A stretch of 64,000 bases of DNA from Dendrocalamus latiflorus (lineage: Eukaryota > Streptophyta > Magnoliopsida > Poales > Poaceae), in assembly GCA_017311315.1 (NCBI GenBank), contig CM029612.1, positions 52,472,200-52,536,199 of the forward strand. The letters are read 5' to 3'. The position numbers and the translations under genes were made by a program. Shown here piece by piece: positions 1 through 10,235 of the stretch; the stretch's first letter is position 1, and each line of letters opens with the position of its first letter. The notes under the pieces are model-generated. The model was not told the origin of the DNA. It did not search any database and worked only from the letters and a program-made list of their open reading frames with translations.

Positions 1-780
1 GATTCAGTCACCAGCATGTTACAAGTACATGATAAGCATGGAAGAAATATGAGTTTCCTTACGGAGACCTAGAGAGGTATCAGCATCTGGGACCATGGGG
101 ATCATTCGCTGGCCCAGCCTGATAGACCTGAAGATGGCAAGAAGAACAGTCTGAAGGTAATGTCATTTTCAGCGCAGCCGTTGTGCAGCCTCATCCGTGG
201 GCACGAAATGATGGATTCAGACGGCAAATCTCAAGTCAGCCATATGAATGATCACGGCCTTATCCTGTTGTTCCTATCCTCTCAGGATAACTCGTTCCAG
301 TATTCCATGTTTCAGCCTGCGCATGATCACGACTTTTCACAACCTTTTTCCTCAAGAGAGAAAATTCAGAGTACTGTGCAATCAAGCCTCGGGCCATTGT
401 CAGAATTACCTTCTTTATTCATTTGTGATTCTAACACAAGGTTAGAGTTGTTTTCAGCACTGGAAGTACCGTGATTACTATAACGGTAGTACCAAGATTA
501 TTGTAGCAAGTGATAGTACTACAATTATAATAGCAGTAGTTTTGTTTTTGCTGATTTTTCGTGAGCTTTCAATGTCTCGAATTGCTAGTTTTTTATGGTG
601 ACTTTCCATCATAATCTTCATAGCTCTGTAACTATTGAAGTGAAGGTCTGGTAAATATTTGGGGAAAATTTTGAGACACTATTCACCTCATCTGTTACCA
701 TCTTCGGTCTTTCAAAAGCTATCAAAATCAAAAGTAGTAGAAAAGACAGACCGAGTACTTAACAAGAAGGTCGCATGAGT
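1..780. other. No gene; decayed retroelement-like DNA
   Basis: No exon with family resemblance was found. Positions about 430-720 resemble 25,930-26,190: both have runs of CGGTAGTACC-like motifs followed by a shared stretch on a 'gtaactattgaagtgaagg' theme and a 'tctttca' end. This is probably a fragment of the same LTR family in two places. The 104-codon open frame at 160-474 has no recognisable domain and is not called a gene. Confidence 0.4.
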
Positions 781-1079
781 GTAATTCCCCTGTTTCACAT
801 GCTCTGGAGTTGATACGCCGAAGCCAACAGCCACAGGTTTTTGGAAGAGGAGCCATATTAACTTAAGCATTCTTCAGCACAAATTTCAGCGGACAAATTT
901 GTATAAATTCTTGCACTAGTTTACTGATGAGAAGGAGGTTATAGTTTGCAAACCTGCTTGATCTCCTGAAGAAGATTATCTACACGTGTACTTACCTTTG
1001 AGCGTGCACCTGTGACTCCAACAGCACTCACCTAACATAATACACAAAGCGACGAGTCATATGCTTGAGGTGCCATAAT

Positions 1080-1235
1080 CAGGGGCGTAGCCAGTCCGAG
1101 GTCTAGCCTCGGATCCAGCCCACTGCAAAGAAAAAAAATCAAAATCTTCACTATATTACTACAGTAAATACAAGAATTTTCTTAGTTGGGCCTCGGGCCA
1201 TTGCCTTGACGGCCCGAGGCCCAGCTCCGCCTCTG
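1080..1235. mobile_element. hAT-type MITE, 156 bp
   Basis: The element starts CAGGGGCGTAGCCAG and ends CCGCCTCTG, an imperfect terminal inverted repeat of the CAGGGGCGG kind. It is flanked by a perfect 8-bp target duplication, GCCATAAT, at 1,072-1,079 and 1,236-1,243, which is the hAT signature. The interior is an inverted repeat of 'cctcgg' and 'ccgagg' blocks with no coding capacity. It lies within the indole-lyase relic, left of the MULE. Confidence 0.88.
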
Positions 1236-1439
1236 GCCATAATAATTTCCTGTATCCACTTTGCAAACTTCGTAACTAGGTACCCACAAATCTCTTCTGC
1301 TGTGACAGTGTGACACCATTGTAACTAGGTAGTGCAGGTGAACTCATCATCCAAGTTTAGCGTTTAAATGCAAATTATTTGATGACCTTACGCTTCGAAT
1401 AAATAACAAAAGTGTGACAACGTGTATCAAGTAGACCTA

Positions 1440-1640
1440 AGGGCCTTTTGGGCATAGTTATAAATACCATTCCGGTTTCGATCGGAACGCTTCATACCGG
1501 CAAGCAAAACAAAACGGCATAGCTAGCTCTTCATCTCGTACCAATCTTGATACCGGTCAATACCAGTCAATTTCGGTCAATACCGGTCCATTTCATTCCA
1601 GCTATTCCGGTACCGACCGTGATTTTGTATTTGATTTTGA
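1440..1640. repeat. Short direct repeats on an ATACCGGTCAAT theme
   Basis: Several imperfect copies of an 'ataccggtcaatttcggtc' motif stand next to each other at about 1,550-1,620, with related 'ccggt' motifs upstream. No gene is visible in 1,240-1,970. Confidence 0.5.
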
Positions 1641-1977
1641 GAATTTGTAGCATTGCTTTTGGCCCACCCAGACCAGCTTAGTCATCCTCCTCAAGCCTGA
1701 GCAGGTTCACTTACCCAGGTTTAGCCCAAAGTTTAGGGCTTCGAATAAATGACAAAATTGCTAAATAAAACGGATGAGCCAAGCCTGGCCTAAATTTCTA
1801 AATGTAGCTTGATCAAACCCACTCGACCTGATATTGTTTCTACTTTCTAGGGCTGGGCTTGTCCAGGGTCTAGATAATCTGATGTAACCATGCATCTTTT
1901 CTGGCCTGGATCGAACCTAGCCCAAGCTGAAGATGCATAGGTCTAATCTCGAGTGAGAATCTATTTATGCCCTAGAG

Positions 1978-2981
1978 GAGTTTTTTGCTATTTTAGTACC
2001 CTCGAAAGCGGGTTTCTCTAAAATAGTACCGATATCGTGGGCTTCTCTAAAACGGTACTGTTAATAATCTATCTACTCCATAATAGTACTCCACTTTATT
2101 TTCTTTTTCTTTTCTGATTTTTACTCCCTAAACTACCTAAAGTACCCTTCCTAATCACTTTTCGATCTAATCAAATCGTTGTTCCAGTGAGGCGCGGCTG
2201 TTTCCGGGTCGCGGGCGGCGAGCTCGCAGGGCCTCCTCGCCACCACCGACGGCCGCCCAACCGTCGCAGCGCCTCCTCCTCGCAGCGCTGCTGCCCCTGC
2301 GCGCGCCCACCAGGCGGCCCCCTCTTGTCCAGCTGCATGCATGCAGTGTGTTGAAACTAGGGGAATCAGAGTATGAGTTTATTTACAACGATGTTTCTGA
2401 GATTGCAGACTTTGCAGTGGGTTGGTTTAGAAATTAGAACTGTTATCCCATCTCGCTTTCACTATATGTATACCTGGTTTGTCTTGTTGGTATTACCAGG
2501 ATGTAAGTAGCAGTGGACATTCAGAATACTCAACATGGATTGATCATTTTCTCTTTTATCTGTTCCTTGTGCAGAATTTTTATGAACTGTTTTTATGCTT
2601 GTTCGTCACCTGGTGGGCGCGCGACACAGGGGAGAGGGGGGCCGCCTGGTGGGCACGCGCAGGGGCAGCAGCGCTGCGAGGAGGAGGCGCTGCGACGGTT
2701 GGGCGGCCGTCGGTGGTGGCGAGGAGGCCCTGCGAGCTCGCCGCCCGCGACCCGGAAACAGCCGCGCCTCACTGGAACAACGATTTGATTAGATCGAAAA
2801 GTGATTAGGAAGGGTACTTTAGGTAGTTTAGGGAGTAAAAATCAGAAAAGAAAAAGAAAATAAAGTGGAGTACTATTATGGAGTAGATAGATTATTAACA
2901 GTACCGTTTTAGAGAAGCCCACGGTATCGGTACTATTTTAGAGAAACCCGCTTTCGAGGGTACTAAAATAGCAAAAAACTC
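1978..2981. mobile_element. MULE with ~349-bp terminal inverted repeats
   Basis: The arms 1,978-2,326 and 2,633-2,981 are near-perfect reverse complements beginning GAGTTTTTTGCTATTTTAG. A perfect 9-bp target duplication, GCCCTAGAG, flanks the element at 1,969-1,977 and 2,982-2,990, as Mutator-like elements produce. The inner third of each arm is GC-rich, so the same long open peptide can be read from both arms in opposite orientation. The unique centre (~300 bp) encodes no transposase. It has a possible acceptor near 2,575 and could be captured host sequence, but I do not recognise it. The element is inserted in an intron of the indole-lyase relic. Confidence 0.93.
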
Positions 2982-3374
2982 GCCCTAGAGTTGGCCGAAG
3001 GCAAGACAAGTACACAAAGAAAAGCAAATTTCACATGAACATAGTACAGGACAAGGTGAGAGTGAGGACCAACCAGCTCTATGTTGTGCATAATGGCCTC
3101 GTTCCTCAACAAAGTTGTCTCTTCCAAAGGAAGATCGGGTACTACAAGACCTGCAACATAACAAGTGTAGTTTAAATGCAACAACCTGACTGAAACAAGA
3201 GTCTAAATGCAAAATACAAAACCACAAATATAGTTTATGTTAAGTTTAAACATCATTTCACAGAAGAGCACATCACCCAGGTTCAAAAGCTAATCTATTA
3301 TTGCAATGATTACCTTCTTTTCACCAACTTCCAGTAAAAGACAGTTGCAGAGATCAAAGGATAAAGTTGGTATA

Positions 3375-3608
3375 TAAGGTCTATTCTTTTTGGCTGAAGT
3401 TTATGGTTTATAGCTTTTAGGTTGTTCATACGAGAGATTACAGAGTAACAAAAACTCACGTGCAATTTTTGCCGATATAAATGAAGTCAATACAATATGT
3501 ATTATAATTAACTAATAGACCATATCTTGAAAAGATACTCCGTTTAAAAACTAATTACTATAGAAAAGCCGAAAAACAGCTTTTAGAAGCTGAAAAGAAT
3601 AGGCCCAT
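3375..3608. mobile_element. MITE copy (family a)
   Basis: The left end is on the theme 'ggtctattctttttggctg' and the right end 'gaaaagaataggccc', forming a terminal inverted repeat. The interior has 'gccgatataaatgaagtc' and an 'aagatactccgtttaaa' block shared with the copies at 3,678-3,921, 12,384-12,608 and 27,761-28,002. No coding capacity. Confidence 0.7.
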
Positions 3609-3677
3609 ATTCATGCAATTTTAAGAAACGGATAGGAAAGAAGCAGAACTAATAATTTCTAACTATCTAGCATATCT

Positions 3678-3921
3678 TTGGGTCTGTTCTTTTTGGCTGA
3701 AACTTATGGTTTTTAGCTGCGGCTTGTGACTTTTGAGCTGTTCGTACGAGAGATTACAGAGTAACAGAAATTCATGTGCGGTTTTTGCCGATATAAATGA
3801 AGTCGGTACAGTATGTACTATAATTAACTACTACACCCTAATTGAAAAGATATTCCGTTTAAAAGCTAGTTACTGTAGAAAAGCCGTAAAGCAACTTTTA
3901 GAAACCGAAAAGAACATGCCC
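3678..3921. mobile_element. MITE copy (family a)
   Basis: Second copy of the family, in the same orientation as the one about 70 bp to its left. It starts 'ggtctgttctttttggctg' and ends 'aaaagaacatgccc'. The 76-codon open frame across it is fortuitous. Confidence 0.7.
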
Positions 3922-4204
3922 TTTGTATCTTATTTATATACGGCACAGTTATCAACAAAGTGAAATGCTTGCTTGGCCACATCTGTATGACGGCATTCTA
4001 GCATATACAAAGGATTACAGGATATACAAATACAGGAACATTGACGTATCTCAACTGTATGACTATAGGAGTACATATATAGACCAATGAACAAGAGTTC
4101 TAAGAGATTACGAAACAAAGACGATGTCAACTTATGTGTCTACTTGGACACATCTACGAATTAGTATCGCGCTTTAACAGATATCAATGATATTTCTTTT
4201 TAAC

Positions 4205-4455
4205 TCTAATCTAGGTGCCGCTCGATTGGACTGAAATAAATTGGCTTATGGTTGAAATTACACTGTAGCTAACTAAAATTATATTGTAACTGATGTGGCT
4301 TATTTGACGTAACTAAATTTTAAAAAAATAAAAATAGAAAAAACAAGTTAACACATCATAGACAATGCAAATAAATATGAGAAAAAAACCGACAAAAAAG
4401 CTCAAAAAAGAAAAAAAGAAATTTATAAATAATAAAAAAATAAGTCAAAAGTTAG
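4205..4455. mobile_element. MITE copy (family b), AT-rich
   Basis: This AT-rich segment starts with a 'gattggactgaaataaattggctt' type end and contains 'cactgtagct' and long A runs. It is closely similar to 20,188-20,456, where the same family interrupts a duplicated flank. No coding capacity. Confidence 0.55.
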
Positions 4456-4459
4456 AAGT

Positions 4460-4840
4460 TCAAAATGAAATGAACAGGATAGAAGGGAACCTGCTGGTTC
4501 TTCCCTTCCATTCAATAAGGAAATAAAGGAGAGGTCGAAACTTAGTAGGTGCGCTGTCAGCGTATGCCAACGTGAAAAATATCGAGATGTCGGAATAAGG
4601 AAATATCGAGATGTCCATGTACGTACATGATGTTGGCACTTGGCACACAGTCACTATCAGCAAACAACTCCGAGACCGCAGGAATTGACCATCGGCAGAA
4701 GCATGAGCACAATTTGTAGTACCCACGGAATCCTGTAGATTTTAAGTACTAAAATTAATGCTATTACAATTACAAGTAAACTAGCTACTGCATAGATCAT
4801 GAACCTACCAAATTAATTTCAGGGATACCAATGATTTTTT
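4460..4840. repeat. Duplicated ~370-bp unit, copy 1
   Basis: The unit resembles 5,500-5,935 over most of its length, from 'cttcccttccattcaa' through 'accatcggcagaagcatgag' to 'ctaccaaattaatttc'. It also matches 19,960-20,215 and, in part, 16,890-17,000. All copies lie around the indole-lyase genes, so it looks like part of the tandemly duplicated flank. Short minus-strand frames run through it, but no domain is recognised. Confidence 0.75.
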
Positions 4841-4949
4841 TAGTGCTTTGCATGGGAAAGTATTTTTAGGCTATTGAGTTAGAGCAAAATCCAAATTAAC
4901 GAGTATAATTGAAATAATTTTGAACCAAGTCAACAAGTTTTTTTTGTCA

Positions 4950-5270
4950 CCCTTGTCCCTTTTTTGGCCACCCTTGTCCTACCCGCTAGCCAAGCCGCTG
5001 CCAAACCGGGCTAGCTCGTAGCAGCTTGCTGCACAGGGACGGGGCGGTAGCCTACTGCCAAGTTACGTTAGCTCTGTAGCGTCTGCCAGCCACGTCGTTC
5101 ACCTCCCGCGCTAGCTCACCGTGCCATGCGCTTCGCCTCCTACCGAGCTAGGAGGCGTGGCAGATGACACATGTCGTCGTCACGTCTTCCAAGCTTCAGG
5201 AGGGGGCCATATTTGCAAAAAAAAAAGGTGGTAGGAGACTAAAATTAACAAAAATGTCGGGGCATGGCTA
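4950..5270. other. GC-rich segment with a 9-bp hairpin
   Basis: Inside otherwise AT-rich DNA there is a GC-rich stretch with several 'gctagc' motifs and a perfect hairpin, CGCCTCCTA (5,134-5,142) against TAGGAGGCG (5,149-5,157). No gene is seen. It may be a transposon subterminal region. Confidence 0.4.
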
Positions 5271-5499
5271 AATACGTAAACAATTCTGAAGTATCGTACG
5301 TATAACGAAATTTAACTTATACTCTTATATGATGTAATTATTAAGGATAGGATGGGTATTTGCCATTCCACTCTTACTCACATATAAAAAGCCTTAAGGG
5401 GAAGGGGAGAAGGAAGGCTCAGATTTTTTCCTCACGAACTCTTTCTCTCACACTCAAGTGATGTCTCTAACCCTTTCAATGCCACATTACTAAGGGAGA

Positions 5500-5935
5500 A
5501 AGGGTATGTCGTGCCGCAAAAATATCAGTGATATTTTCAACTCTAATCGAAGTGAACCTTCTTGATTTTCCCTTCCATTCAACAAGGAAATAAAGGAGAG
5601 GTCGCAACTAGTAGATGCGCTGCCAGTGTATGCCAACGGGAAAAATATTGAGATGTTGGAATAAATGACAGAGAGGAGCAGAAAACAGGCGCTGTACATG
5701 TAAGCGCATGATGTTGGCACACAGTGACTGTCTGTCAGGAAACAACTCGGAGACCACACGAATTGACCATCGGCAGAAGCATGAGCACAATTTGCAGCAC
5801 CCATGGAATCCTGCAGATTTTTAGTACTGAAATTAATGCTTTTACAATTACAAGTAAAGTAGCTAATAGCTATGCATGGGATCATGAACCTACCAAATTA
5901 ATTTCGGGAATACCAATGATCCAATGATCTCATCA
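5500..5935. repeat. Duplicated ~370-bp unit, copy 2
   Basis: Close copy of 4,460-4,840, ending just before the TR-GAG element. The 131-codon minus-strand frame here is not conserved as a frame in the other copies, so the unit is not called a gene. Confidence 0.75.
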
Positions 5936-5986
5936 TAGAGTCGTAAGATCAAACAATGGTTTGAGTCGACTTGATCTAAACAACCT

Positions 5987-6236
5987 TGTTAAAATAATCT
6001 TGATTTAGAGTTCAAGACGTAGTAGAGTCCGTCTCCGTATATAACTTAAATTGAAATTGTGTTCAACTTGAAGTCTGAATACGTAGCTTATAAATTGAGG
6101 AAACTTGTAGCCAGTTTTGTAATAGAAGCAAGAAAAAAGGGGAGCAACTAAGAGAATAGAGAAATTCAAAAATTCCCATGTGTTCTCTCTATTTATTTGT
6201 GATGTGTGCATTTTCTCCTGGAATAAAGTTTTAACA
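5987..6236 (+). repeat. Left LTR of the TR-GAG element
   Basis: 250 bp, TGTTAAAATAATC to GTTTTAACA. It is homologous to 7,455-7,713 from the 'gagttcaagacgtagtagag' block to the 'tggaataaagtttta' end. Confidence 0.9.
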
Positions 6237-6449
6237 AGTGGTATCAGAGTCTAGGCGAGAACCGAGTCGCTGAAAAAAATCGTCTCCGCGATTCCGTTTT
6301 CAGCGCGTCTCACGCGGTGCTCCTGAGGCGCATGTTACTTGTCTTCACACAGCTCTCCTGGGAAAAAGACGCGCACGACACATCCTTCCGTTCTCTCGGT
6401 CCAAGAGCCACTTCAAAGTAACCCGAAATCTCGATCCGTGCTCAAGATC

Positions 6450-7152
6450 ATGTCGTGTTTCCCGGGAAGTGGTGTCACCGGTAACGAGGTATCATCCAGT
6501 ATGATGGCGAAGAAGAGTTCCGCTATCTCGCTGCATTATCCAATGCTCACGACGAGCAATTATGCAGCCTGGGCATCTCAGAGCAGACGCTCTTCCTACT
6601 AGCCGAAAAGGAGATGGCCAAAGCCGCGTGGGATGCGTTGAAGACGATGCATCTTGGCACAGATCGTGTGAAGGCAGTAAAGGTACAAACTCTCAAGACC
6701 GAGTTCGAGATACTGCGTATGAAGGAAATGGAGTCGATCAATGACTTTACCATCCGGTTGACGGTCATCCTCAACAAGATTCGAGCTCTTGGCGAGAAGG
6801 TGGAAGAGTTGTACTAGTGAAGAAATTGTTTCGTAGTGTTTCCTCACAGATTCTCCCGATTGCTTCGGTCATAGAGCAATTTGGAAATCTAAAGACAATA
6901 ACCATGGAGGAGGTCATCGGTCATCTTAAGGCGTATGAGGAACGCATCCACGACAATAGTAACAAAGGTGACGGACAGCTCTTGTTGACCCATGCTGAGT
7001 GGGAGATCCGATCATCGAAGCATGAAGGTAAGAACACTTTCAAGGGTGGTGGCCAAGGTTGTCAGAATCGGAAGTTTGATAAGGCAAAAGTGAGGTGTTA
7101 TAATTGTAACAATTATGGACACTTTACTTCAGAATGCCCAAACCGAAGATGA
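6450..7152 (+). pseudogene. Copia-type gag, frameshifted
   Basis: Gag-like reading starts at MSCFPGSGVTG (6,450). It changes frame near 6,570 and again near 6,815, and ends shortly after a CCHC zinc knuckle, CYNCNNYGHFTSEC (about 7,100-7,143). The middle has the copia gag (UBN2-type) pattern AWDALKTMHLGTDRVKAVKV and LKTEFEILRMKE. A working Gag cannot be read from this copy as it stands. Confidence 0.85.
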
Positions 7153-7454
7153 AGAAATCGTTTGTTATTGAAGCGCTCAACGATGATGTATCAACAGTAC
7201 TCTAATGATGAGTTGAGTCAGGGATGTCGAGGAGATGTGTTACCGTTCTTTGTCAACTATGAGTTTAGTAAGTCGTAGTTGAGTCCGATTGTCTCAATAT
7301 TTTAGAATATTTACATCTGGAGGACCCGTACCAATTGAGTTGAGTTCGTACATATAGTTTACATGTAAAACGCTTCATGTGGAGGCGTGGCTGGTAGTTC
7401 ATAATACATTGAGACTAAAATTAGAGTATGTCAAGTCAAGATTAAAGGAGAGAT

Positions 7455-7713
7455 TGTTAGAAATAATTTTGACTTAGAGTTCAAGACGTAGTAGAGTCCT
7501 TCTCCGTGTATAACTCAAGTTGAAGTTGTGTTCAACTTGAAGTCCAAATACATATGCTAGTAGGAGATTATTAGCCTATATATTGAAGACCTAAAGAGAA
7601 GCAACTAAGAAAAAGAGGGACAACTAAGAAAAATAGAGAAATTCAGAAATTCTCATGTGTTCTCTCTGTTTATTTGCGATGTGTGTATTTTCTCTTGGAA
7701 TAAAGTTTTAAGA
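7455..7713 (+). repeat. Right LTR of the TR-GAG element
   Basis: 259 bp. It has several substitutions and small indels against the left LTR, and its terminal CA has become GA. Confidence 0.9.
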
Positions 7714-7944
7714 AACCTTGTATGGCGTAAATCCATTTGGAGCTCATAAACAAAGCCCTCCGTGATTATTGTCGAAAAAAAGAAGACAACACTCAAAGTA
7801 AACCCTAAATTGACTTGATATACTAGTAGTATCTTCTTGTCGGACTAAAAGAAGAGGCTGCTTCATTGCTTCGACCCGTTTATTGTATGATCACCAAGCT
7901 AGCTTGCCAATCCTGTTAATCTGAACTGCTGTTGTATATACATA

Positions 7945-9700
7945 TCATGGCAGTGCATTCTTCAGGCTCCTAGCATACTCTTCTAGCCTTCTCAACCCTT
8001 CTTTCGGAGAAGCTGCTTCACCTAACTGTCTCACCATTGCACTGCCAATGATCACTCCATCTGCACCCCACTCTGCAATCTGTGTCCATTAACAATTCAT
8101 GAAAACAACTTAATTAGCTTGTTAAATTTTGCAATAGAAATTTGTGGTGAACGAATCTAGCTAGCTGGTTAGCCAATTTACCTGCCTAACATGGTCAGGG
8201 GTCGATATACCAAAGCCAACAGCCACAGCTTTGTCAGTGACCTGCAGACAATAACAATGTAAGTATATAGGACATAAGCTGTTGCTATTTCCTGATAAAA
8301 AAGGAAGACCTTTTCTTTTCTACAAACCTGCTTAATCTCCTGAAGAAGATCCTTGACTTGCGGGTTCACATTTGTTCGGGGACCTGTAACTCCAACGACA
8401 CTTACCTGCGAAATACGATTAGGACAAGGAAATGTTATTCCCGGTCACAATGCTAAACTTGCAGCAACAAACCAGTTACGGTTCTATCGGTTGGCACTTA
8501 CAAGATAAACAAATCCTTCTGAAGCTTTTGTGATTTCTTTCATCTTCTCTGTTGGTGTGGTGGGTGTTGTAAGTAGAACCTGCAGGCAATCGTGAAAAAC
8601 ATAAATTGCTAAATGACTGAACTCAAGATAACTCCTCTGCTCATAAGTCCACCGTTATTTCTGGCCCCGGCCCGAGCGTAGCCCAGGCTGAAGATGCATT
8701 GGTCTAATCTCGAGTGAGAATCTATTTAGGCTCTAAAGTCGAGCAAAGGCAAGACAACCGCACAAACACAAGCAAATTTCGCATGCACATCATTACATGA
8801 CAAGGTGAGAGCGAGGACCAACCAGCTCTATGTTATGCATAATGGCCTCGTTCCTCAACAAAGTTGCCTCTTCCAAAGGAACGTCAGGTACTATAAGACC
8901 TGCAACACAACAGGCGTAAATCAACAACCCTGATCGGCACAACCACTTCAAGAGTCTAAAACTAAATGCAAGAAAAATTACCATGTACACCAGCTTGTCT
9001 AATGGTAGCCATGAAGTTCCGCACTCCGCGCTTTAGAATTGGGTTGTAGTATGTGAAGATAACTATTGGACAGGACAGCTCAGGTATAGCCTCCTTGAGC
9101 ATCGCCATGACAGAATCGAGTGTAGTGCCTTTCTTAAGTGCCCGTGATGCAGAAGCCTGAAATGGTTCGAAGCCAAAGTTGTAGCAGTATGCCAATATTG
9201 GAACTGATAAGCGCAAAGAACACCGAACCCATACCTGAATAACCGGTCCGTCGGCCAATGGATCCGAGTAAGGCAAACCGAGCTCAATGACATCCGAGCC
9301 GCAGGAATCGAGAATCTTCAACGCTTTCGATGTGGTTTCCAAGTCAGGGTCACCGGCAGTGATGAACGGGATGAACGCAGTCTGAAAAAATTTTCAAGGT
9401 TAAGAATCGAATCGCGTAGTTGTCTCCAAATCGCGTGAGCAGAAGCAAGAATCGAAGGTCCAGGAAGAGCACCTTGCCCTGCTCGCGGAGCACGGAGAAG
9501 GTCTCCGCGACGCCGCGCTTGACGGTGGCCACGCGGCGGAGCTCGGCAATGGGAGCGGCGGCGACCGCCCTGGTCGATACCCCCGCGGCGCGCCGCCTCC
9601 GAAGGGGCAGCGAAGCAGCCGACGACGACGAGAACGAGGAGGCGGACGCGGCGGCAGCCGAGGAGACGGAGGACGAAGGAGCCTTGAGTGCGAGCGCCAT
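7945..9700 (-). CDS. TSA: Indole-3-glycerol-phosphate lyase / tryptophan synthase alpha-like (gene A)
   Basis: The gene encodes 325 aa in 8 exons: 9,473-9,700; 9,235-9,381; 8,982-9,156; 8,823-8,899; 8,502-8,579; 8,328-8,405; 8,182-8,241; 7,945-8,079. All introns are GT-AG. The family splits indole-3-glycerol phosphate into indole and glyceraldehyde-3-phosphate in the chloroplast. TSA passes indole to the beta subunit; BX1/IGL release it. The first ~55 residues are rich in Ser, Ala and Arg, as a transit peptide would be. The (beta/alpha)8 barrel follows, with catalytic Glu109 (VIELG) and Asp120 (PLADGP) spaced 11 apart as in bacterial TrpA, the GVTGPR loop, and GFGIS...GADGVIIGSAMV for phosphate binding. 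The ATG heads the only leader-like frame. The 5' half is TSA-like (YYNPILKRG, VPLEE), while exons 6-8 resemble gene B. Whether it acts as TSA alpha or as a stand-alone lyase cannot be decided from sequence. Confidence 0.93.
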
Positions 9701-9854
9701 GTGAGCGTGGCAACGTGTAGCCTATCTACCCACCAGTGAGGGAGTGAGATGGTGGTGTGGACTCGGGCTCGAAACACAACGACGTTACGAAGTTGGCTCG
9801 GATTGGCTGGACTGCGCCGTGAGATGAGATGAGTTGGAACGGGGCGGGAGTCCA

Positions 9855-9861
9855 TTAAATA
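9855..9861 (-). promoter_or_regulatory. Possible TATA box of gene A
   Basis: TATTTAA on the minus strand, about 155 bp upstream of the start codon. Assigned by position and composition only. Confidence 0.4.
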
Positions 9862-9865
9862 GCTT

Positions 9866-10145
9866 TCGCGACCGCGCCGTGGGCCCGCGGTTGGTGTGTT
9901 TCGCCACAGCACGTGCTTGATTGGTCACTTCCCCCTCTTCGCCTGGCAGACACTTCCTGTTTATCCTGTGTTTTTTGCAAACCCTTCTTTCAAGTCTCTG
10001 TATAGCATACACTTGTTATCTCTTAGGCCCTGTTTGGAACGCGGGAATTTTTCCCGATTTCTGCGGGAATTGAACTGCAAAATTCCTGCAAAATTCCTGT
10101 GAAATTCCTCTGTTCCAAACAGGCTCTTAGTGTGTTCATGACAGT
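9866..10145 (-). promoter_or_regulatory. Gene A upstream segment with CACGTG box, duplicated at 11,608-11,785
   Basis: Shared features are 'gcgccgtgggccc', a CAGCACGTGC core (G-box CACGTG at 9,910-9,915 and 11,655-11,660), a 'cttcctgtttatcc' block and a 'tgtgttcatgacagtag' end. In this copy the segment is split by the 101-bp MITE at 10,026-10,126; the other copy lacks it. CACGTG is the core for bHLH and bZIP regulators. Function is inferred only from its conservation in both copies. Confidence 0.55.
10026..10126. mobile_element. Tourist-type MITE, 101 bp
   Basis: Ends GGCCCTGTTTGGAAC and GTTCCAAACAGGCTC are inverted repeats, with TTA target duplications at 10,023-10,025 and 10,127-10,129. 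The empty site is seen in the duplicated promoter segment at 11,608-11,785. Confidence 0.85.
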
Positions 10146-10235
10146 AGCGTTCCCTTTATACTCATAGTAATAAAGATAATCTCTATTTTTCTTTTAAATT
10201 CTTCAAAGAACTTCCCCTACACAGAATTTGTAAGA

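Larger units (their letters stand above)
783..3150 (-). pseudogene. Indole-3-glycerol-phosphate lyase / tryptophan synthase alpha-like relic
   Basis: This is a partial copy of the TSA/BX1/IGL family. Exon 4 (3,074-3,150) is open and keeps both splice sites. Exon 6 (954-1,031) is also open and spliceable, encoding VSAVGVTGAR and ending LLQEIKQ. An exon 7-like piece (about 783-840) reads KPVAVGFGVSTPEHVKQ, but its donor is GG instead of GT and no acceptor is visible. Exons 1-3, 5 and 8 are not found. A hAT MITE (1,080-1,235) and a long-TIR MULE (1,978-2,981) sit inside the former introns. Intron sequence next to exon 4 matches the corresponding intron of gene A at 8,640-8,820. Exon 4 is close to gene A, but exons 6-7 are more TSA-like than in either intact copy. 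It cannot make a full enzyme. Confidence 0.85.
5987..7713 (+). mobile_element. TR-GAG-type non-autonomous copia retrotransposon
   Basis: Complete small LTR element. The left LTR is 5,987-6,236 (TGTTA...TAACA), and a primer-binding site TGGTATCAGAG at 6,239-6,249 matches initiator tRNA-Met. A gag region follows, then a polypurine stretch AAAGGAGAGA just before the right LTR at 7,455-7,713, whose last bases are TAAGA. A 5-bp target duplication AACCT lies at 5,982-5,986 and 7,714-7,718. There is no protease, integrase or reverse transcriptase, so it must depend on a partner for movement. The LTRs differ at many places, so it is not recent. It separates the 3' flank of gene A from the duplicated unit at 5,500-5,935. 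Confidence 0.92.

Noticed and set aside
160..474. 104-codon frame near the left edge
   Set aside because: No recognisable domain or splice context, and retroelement-like neighbours; may be chance.
2151..2808. Two frames, one per strand, encoding the same ~60-residue Ala/Arg-rich peptide
   Set aside because: They are the two arms of the MULE inverted repeat; the match is a consequence of the TIR, not a gene pair.
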